This document shows, in pieces, positions 6,940 to 9,832 of a stretch of DNA of 9,832 nt (positions within the stretch are counted from its first letter, which is position 1; the number at the start of each line of letters is the position of its first letter). Made by a program: the position numbers and the translations under genes. A model generated the notes under the pieces. It had not been told where the DNA came from, made no database searches, and saw nothing but the letters and a program-made list of their open reading frames with translations. This DNA comes from Caldifarciminota bacterium (GTDB lineage: Bacteria; Hydrothermota; Tepidihabitantia; SM23-42): positions 1 through 9,832 of the forward strand of contig DAOVAN010000054.1 in NCBI GenBank assembly GCA_030671005.1, read 5' to 3'.

Positions 6940-7377
6940 CTATTCCTCCATTATGATCGTCACCGGACCATTGTTCTCCAGAGACACCAGCATGCGTGCA
7001 CCAAAGACACCCGCCTCTGTCCTTATACCGTGTTTCTTGAGCGAACGTATGAAAGATTCATAGAGCTTCTCCGACTCCTGTGGCTCCTCAGCATCAGTAA
7101 ACGAAGGTCGTCGCCCGCGCGACGTGTCGGCAAGAAGTGTGAATTGAGACACGACGAGTGCTTCACCCAGTGTGTCTTGGAGCGAAAGGTTGAACTTCCC
7201 GGATGAGTCTTCGAAGATACGAAGGTATGCACAACGCTCAGCAAGGCGCCGTGTATTTTCTTCAGTATCGCCCTTTTTAATACCAAGAAGGATGAGCAAA
7301 CCTTCATTGATTTCTGATATGACTTTCTCCTTCATGCTGACGTTTGCCTTGGCTACTCTCTGTATGACTGCGATCAC
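6940..7377 (-). CDS. dtd: D-aminoacyl-tRNA deacylase
   Basis: DTD removes D-amino acids (and mischarged glycine) from tRNA, recycling the tRNA in the cytoplasm. The 145-residue length equals the E. coli enzyme. Both active-site signatures are present: SQFTL at 77-81 and NNGPVT at 135-140, including the cross-subunit Gly-Pro motif. MIAVIQRVAKANV at the N-terminus, LAERCAYLRIFED and GVFGARM are also typical. The start is GTG at 7375-7377, 9 nt after the stop of the DJ-1-like gene, without a clear Shine-Dalgarno sequence, so translation is probably coupled to that gene. The stop codon abuts the yicC ATG. It is a family member without visible defects. Confidence 0.96.
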   Translation of the reverse strand: MIAVIQRVAKANVSMKEKVISEINEGLLILLGIKKGDTEENTRRLAERCAYLRIFEDSSGKFNLSLQDTLGEALVVSQFTLLADTSRGRRPSFTDAEEPQESEKLYESFIRSLKKHGIRTEAGVFGARMLVSLENNGPVTIIMEE

Positions 7378-7386
7378 CTTGATCGG

Positions 7387-8001
7387 TTATTGGCCCAACA
7401 TATTCAGTATGGCATCAGCAAAATCTGGCGCTGCCCCTGGCCCTGAACATGTAATGACATTGCCACTCACTTCAATATCCGAATCAGTGCAGCGCGCACA
7501 AGATTTACCAATTTCATCCCTTACCGATGGGTAGGCTGTCACGATCTTGTCCTGGAGTATTCCTGCACGTGCGAAAACCATTGGTGCGAGGCAAATCGCG
7601 GCAACTAGTTTGCTGCCGGCATTGAAATCCTGGACGATTTTGTGAAGTGTCGCGTTGTCCCATAGTTGTTCACAGCCGGCACCGCCGACAACAACCAGAC
7701 CATCGAAATCATCGGTGTTTACCTGTTCCAACGTGATGTCGGGCTTCACTACCAGGCCGAGCATTCCTCTTGCGGGTGTCGTATCGGTTGAGGCGACTAC
7801 CACCTTGACTCCAGATTTCGTAAGTAGATCGTAAGGCGCCTTGAACTCCTCGTCACGAAAATCCCTTGGCGCAATGACCATCAAGACTGACTCGGCAATG
7901 GTCGCGATGTCCTCACTCTGCGACACGGCCTCGGTCGGTTTCTCTCCTCCGCCTCCGCAACATAGAACTAATAAAACTACTATAGAGGAAATTCTTCTCA
8001 A
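7387..8001 (-). CDS. DJ-1/PfpI family lipoprotein
   Basis: The 204-residue product is a DJ-1/PfpI-superfamily domain behind a lipoprotein signal. The N-terminus is RRISSIVVLLVLCC with a lipobox LVLC; Cys14 (or Cys15) would be lipidated, and GGGGEKPTEAV is a plausible tether. The domain starts near residue 39 with VLMVIAPRDFRDEEF, continues through VVVGGAGCEQLW, and has the nucleophile elbow AAICLAP with Cys137; a Glu in RDEEF (51 or 52) is the usual partner. It closes with GNVITCSGPGAAPDFADAIL. The relatives are peptidases, glyoxalase/deglycase-like enzymes or chaperones; which activity applies is unclear. The extra cysteines 168 and 171 (CARC) are unusual and could form a disulfide outside the cytoplasm. 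The start is TTG at 7999-8001, fixed by a strong AAGGAGG 5 nt upstream. It lies first in the dtd-yicC-gmk group, 79 nt after tRNA-Gly. Confidence 0.88.
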   Translation of the reverse strand: MRRISSIVVLLVLCCGGGGEKPTEAVSQSEDIATIAESVLMVIAPRDFRDEEFKAPYDLLTKSGVKVVVASTDTTPARGMLGLVVKPDITLEQVNTDDFDGLVVVGGAGCEQLWDNATLHKIVQDFNAGSKLVAAICLAPMVFARAGILQDKIVTAYPSVRDEIGKSCARCTDSDIEVSGNVITCSGPGAAPDFADAILNMLGQ

Positions 8002-8015
8002 TCGTGCCTCCTTAG
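8002..8015 (-). promoter_or_regulatory. Strong ribosome binding site for a TTG start
   Basis: On the minus strand AAGGAGG followed by CACGA precedes TTG at 7999-8001. This is the best Shine-Dalgarno match in the window and settles the start of the DJ-1-like lipoprotein: no ATG lies near, and reading from the TTG gives an intact signal peptide with lipobox. Confidence 0.8.
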
Positions 8016-8080
8016 TTCTGTCATCTTATTTTCATAAATTCACACAAGCCATCCCGATTTCATGCCAGAGTATGAAACAG

Positions 8081-8152
8081 AGCGGGAGACGGGACTCGAA
8101 CCCGCAACCAACGGCTTGGAAGGCCGTGACTCTACCATTGAGCTACCCCCGC
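8081..8152 (-). tRNA. tRNA-Gly (anticodon TCC)
   Basis: The 72-nt cloverleaf is complete. Acceptor GCGGGGG pairs with CTCCCGC (one G-T), the D-stem is GCTC/GAGT, the anticodon stem ACGGC/GCCGT encloses CTTCCAA, and the T-stem GCGGG/CCCGT encloses TTCGAGT. Anticodon TCC reads GGA (and GGG by wobble), and the discriminator U fits bacterial tRNA-Gly. CCA is not encoded (CTG follows). A near-consensus promoter ends only 7 nt before the mature 5' end. The DJ-1-like gene follows after 79 nt with no evident terminator. Confidence 0.95.
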
Positions 8153-8159
8153 ACGGTCC

Positions 8160-8187
8160 ATTATACATTGCATACCGTGAAAGTCAA
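8160..8187 (-). promoter_or_regulatory. Promoter of tRNA-Gly
   Basis: On the minus strand TTGACT (8182-8187), a 16-bp spacer and a perfect TATAAT (8160-8165) precede the mature tRNA 5' end by only 7 nt (8153-8159). Initiation at the usual distance from the -10 would fall at 8153 or 8152, so the primary transcript would have a leader of about 0-1 nt. With no terminator seen after the tRNA, it may also feed the DJ-1-like, dtd, yicC and gmk genes; no convincing separate promoter was found in the 79-nt gap. Confidence 0.8.
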
Positions 8188-8234
8188 CAGCAAGTCATTC
8201 CTTTTGTCTCCACTCTTTGACAGCATATTACACC

Positions 8235-8248
8235 TATATCCGGATATA
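8235..8248. repeat. 14-bp perfect palindrome between divergent promoters
   Basis: TATATCCGGATATA reads the same on both strands. It lies between the minus-strand tRNA-Gly promoter (ending at 8187) and the plus-strand promoter at 8281. It could be an operator for a dimeric regulator, but a 14-bp palindrome is not very unlikely by chance in 10 kb, so function is not established. Nothing else was recognised in 8188-8280. Confidence 0.3.
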
Positions 8249-8280
8249 TCAACATGACACGTACTACACATGGATTGCTG

Positions 8281-8308
8281 TTGACAAAATCAGCAAATTC
8301 AATAGAAT
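8281..8308 (+). promoter_or_regulatory. Promoter of the SIMPL-azgA-type operon
   Basis: A perfect TTGACA (8281-8286), a 16-bp spacer and TAGAAT (8303-8308, one mismatch) lie 16 nt before the ATG at 8325. A start near 8315 gives a leader of about 10 nt that begins with AGGAAA, the only ribosome site. This supports the ATG at 8325 over any upstream in-frame start, since those would lie before the promoter. Confidence 0.75.
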
Positions 8309-8324
8309 AAAATCAGGAAACCAA

Positions 8325-8984
8325 ATGTCGACCATACTCATTACCTTGTTACTAGCGCAGATCGGAGCAAGCACTCATACCACACCCGTTGTGCAGTTCG
8401 ATAGGCCGATCATATCTGTAACCGGGAAGGGCATCGCCGTATCATCAGCTGTCGCGACCGACTACAGGTTGGTCTTATTCTCTGAGGTCTACGCCGAGCA
8501 AGAAAGTGAGGCCAGAGAGTCTGCCGATCTCATCAAAAGGGAAATATCGAAGACCGTCCGAGCTCTCGGCGCGAGTGAAGGTAATGTCATGTTTACTAAT
8601 GTGAATGTGCATGAGCCCATCGAGTCTGATCCGTATTATCGAATCGAGCAAGACATAGAAGTTGCACTGGATAATATTCAGAACATACATAGAATAAGGC
8701 AGGCCTTCCAGACATTGGAAGGAGTAGAAATAGGTTCTCTCACACCCGTTATCAGTGGCACGAGTTCATATGGCCCTGCAATCGAGAACGCCCGGAGAGA
8801 TGCGATTAAGAATGCAAAGGAAGAAGCACAAGCATTGGCCCGTGAGATGAATGTAGTATTAGGTGAACCCATATATGTAGCCGAGGATATTCAGTATCCG
8901 ACTTTCACAGGTTACGAGGCACCGGTCGAAACTGAGGTTGTTGTCTTGGTTACTATATTCTTTGAAATGATATATAAGAAGTGA
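8325..8984 (+). CDS. SIMPL-domain (DUF541) exported protein
   Basis: The 219-residue product has a hydrophobic N-terminus (STILITLLLAQIGAS) that looks like a signal peptide without the usual positive charge, then a SIMPL/DUF541 domain at about 30-219. Family marks are PIISVTGKGIAVSSA at the start, a helix rich in Glu/Lys (EARESADLIKREISKTVRAL), then YRIEQDIEVALDNIQNI, and the late segment ARRDAIKNAKEEAQALAREM with LGEPIYVAED. Relatives include E. coli YggE, a periplasmic or membrane-associated protein linked to oxidative stress, and BP26 of Brucella; no biochemical role is firmly known. The frame is open from 8217, but the promoter and AGGAAA site place the start at 8325. GGGAGGAAG and 12 nt separate its stop from the permease gene, so the two form an operon; a functional link is not evident. 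Confidence 0.88.
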   Translation: MSTILITLLLAQIGASTHTTPVVQFDRPIISVTGKGIAVSSAVATDYRLVLFSEVYAEQESEARESADLIKREISKTVRALGASEGNVMFTNVNVHEPIESDPYYRIEQDIEVALDNIQNIHRIRQAFQTLEGVEIGSLTPVISGTSSYGPAIENARRDAIKNAKEEAQALAREMNVVLGEPIYVAEDIQYPTFTGYEAPVETEVVVLVTIFFEMIYKK

Positions 8985-8996
8985 GCGGGAGGAAGA

Positions 8997-9832
8997 ATGT
9001 TGGAGAAACTCTTTAAACTAAAAGAGCACAGCACGACAGTGTCCCAGGAGATGATCGGTGGCTTAACCACGTTCATGACCATGGCTTATATCATCTTTGT
9101 GCAGCCCGCCGTGCTCTCGGCCGCGGGTATGGATTTCGGAGCGGTCATGGTCGCGACATGCGTTTCGAGCGCGGTCGCGATATTCTTCATGGCTTTTCTT
9201 GCGAACTACCCCATCGCGCTGGCTCCGGCTATGGGACACAATTTCTTCTTCGTGTATACGGTGTGCCTGGCAATGGGTATTCCGTGGCAGACAGCACTCG
9301 GCGCGAATTTCATTTCCGGGGCGGCATTCATTGTTCTCTCATTCTTCGGTCTGCGTGAGGCGCTCGTCAACTCGATACCGAATTCCTTGAAGCAGGCGAT
9401 CGCGGTCGGCATAGGCCTTTTCATTGCATTGATCGGCTTTCAGTGGGCGGGTATTGTAACCTATAACCCCGGCACCATTATGGGTCTAGGTGACCTTCAT
9501 AGCCCGCCGGTCCTGCTTGCCGTATTTGGTCTCGTTATCATTACAATCTTGTACACGCTAAAGGTAAAAGGCGCAATCGTTTTAGGCATAATCATCACCG
9601 CAGTCGTTGGAATTCCTACGGGTCTTGTTAAATATTACGGCGTGCTCAGTGCTCCACCTTCGGTCGTGCCCACCTTTTTCAAACTGAATGTGGGGGCTGC
9701 GCTCACGCTCACCTTACTGCCGACGATATTCATACTCTTCTTCTTGGACCTCTTTGATACTGTGGGTACGCTCATCGGTGTCAGTGAACAGGCAGGTTTT
9801 GTTAAAGATGGTAGATTGCCCAAAGCACGACA
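8997..9832 (+). CDS. NCS2/AzgA-type nucleobase permease (3' end cut by window)
   Basis: The first 278 codons are in the window, with no stop before the edge; AzgA-family proteins have about 430-480 residues. These inner-membrane permeases import adenine, guanine or hypoxanthine by proton symport. Typical pieces are LEKLFKLKEHSTTVSQEMIGG and FMTMAYIIFVQPAVLS (N-terminus), NYPIALAPAMGHNFFFVYTV, SIPNSLKQAIAVGIGLFIALIG, TYNPGTIMGLGDL and the substrate-site helix FFLDLFDTVGTLIGVSEQAG. In the second, AdeP-like members usually read APGMGLNAxF; here Ala replaces Gly and His replaces Leu, so this is a side branch and the substrate is open. The ATG at 8997 has a GGAGG ribosome site, 12 nt after the SIMPL gene. 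A purine permease would supply substrate for salvage upstream of guanylate kinase, which is nearby on the other strand; that link is only suggestive. Confidence 0.93.
   Translation, partial: MLEKLFKLKEHSTTVSQEMIGGLTTFMTMAYIIFVQPAVLSAAGMDFGAVMVATCVSSAVAIFFMAFLANYPIALAPAMGHNFFFVYTVCLAMGIPWQTALGANFISGAAFIVLSFFGLREALVNSIPNSLKQAIAVGIGLFIALIGFQWAGIVTYNPGTIMGLGDLHSPPVLLAVFGLVIITILYTLKVKGAIVLGIIITAVVGIPTGLVKYYGVLSAPPSVVPTFFKLNVGAALTLTLLPTIFILFFLDLFDTVGTLIGVSEQAGFVKDGRLPKAR

Noticed and set aside
8217..8324. Longer N-terminus for the SIMPL protein from an upstream TTG
   Set aside because: The promoter at 8281-8308 lies inside this stretch and AGGAAA precedes the ATG at 8325, which also gives a signal peptide; the upstream translation looks non-coding.

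Overview
This window looks like chromosomal DNA from an uncultured bacterium. Bacterial core genes (gmk, yicC, dtd) lie next to a pyruvoyl-dependent arginine decarboxylase and a decayed outer-membrane beta-barrel gene of the PorV/UPF0164 kind. Neither tRNA encodes its CCA end. That mix fits a Gram-negative candidate phylum near the FCB group (for example WOR-3/Stahlbacteria), but the assignment is inference and was not tested. I saw no insertion sequence, phage gene, CRISPR array or rRNA.

Layout. 1-117: no recognisable gene, only a possible plus-strand terminator. 118-3116, minus strand: an EamA/DMT-type transporter, then a DASS/SLC13 anion-sodium symporter with its own promoter, then a RimJ/RimL-type acetyltransferase. 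3212-4360, plus strand: a secreted-domain plus multi-membrane protein resembling the YhfC intramembrane metalloprotease family but lacking some expected histidines. 4357-4800, minus strand: the remains of a PorV-like gene, broken by a stop and at least one frameshift. 4822-8152, minus strand: tRNA-Gly(TCC), a DJ-1/PfpI lipoprotein, dtd, yicC, gmk, tRNA-Ala(CGC) and pdaD, closely packed. 8325-9832, plus strand: a SIMPL-domain exported protein followed after 12 nt by an AzgA-type nucleobase permease that runs off the window.

How the parts fit. The central minus-strand block is housekeeping: tRNA supply, removal of D-amino acids from tRNA, an RNA endonuclease and GMP phosphorylation. Each tRNA has its own near-consensus promoter and is followed directly by protein genes on the same strand with no evident terminator, so the tRNA promoters may also drive those genes. 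pdaD begins only 9 nt after the tRNA-Ala 3' end.

The most striking shared signal is in the promoters. Five sites are close matches to TTGACA / TATAAT, and every one has a spacer of exactly 16 bp. Two of the protein-gene promoters sit so close to the start codon that the mRNAs should be leaderless or nearly so, and the tRNA-Gly promoter should start transcription at or one base before the mature tRNA 5' end.
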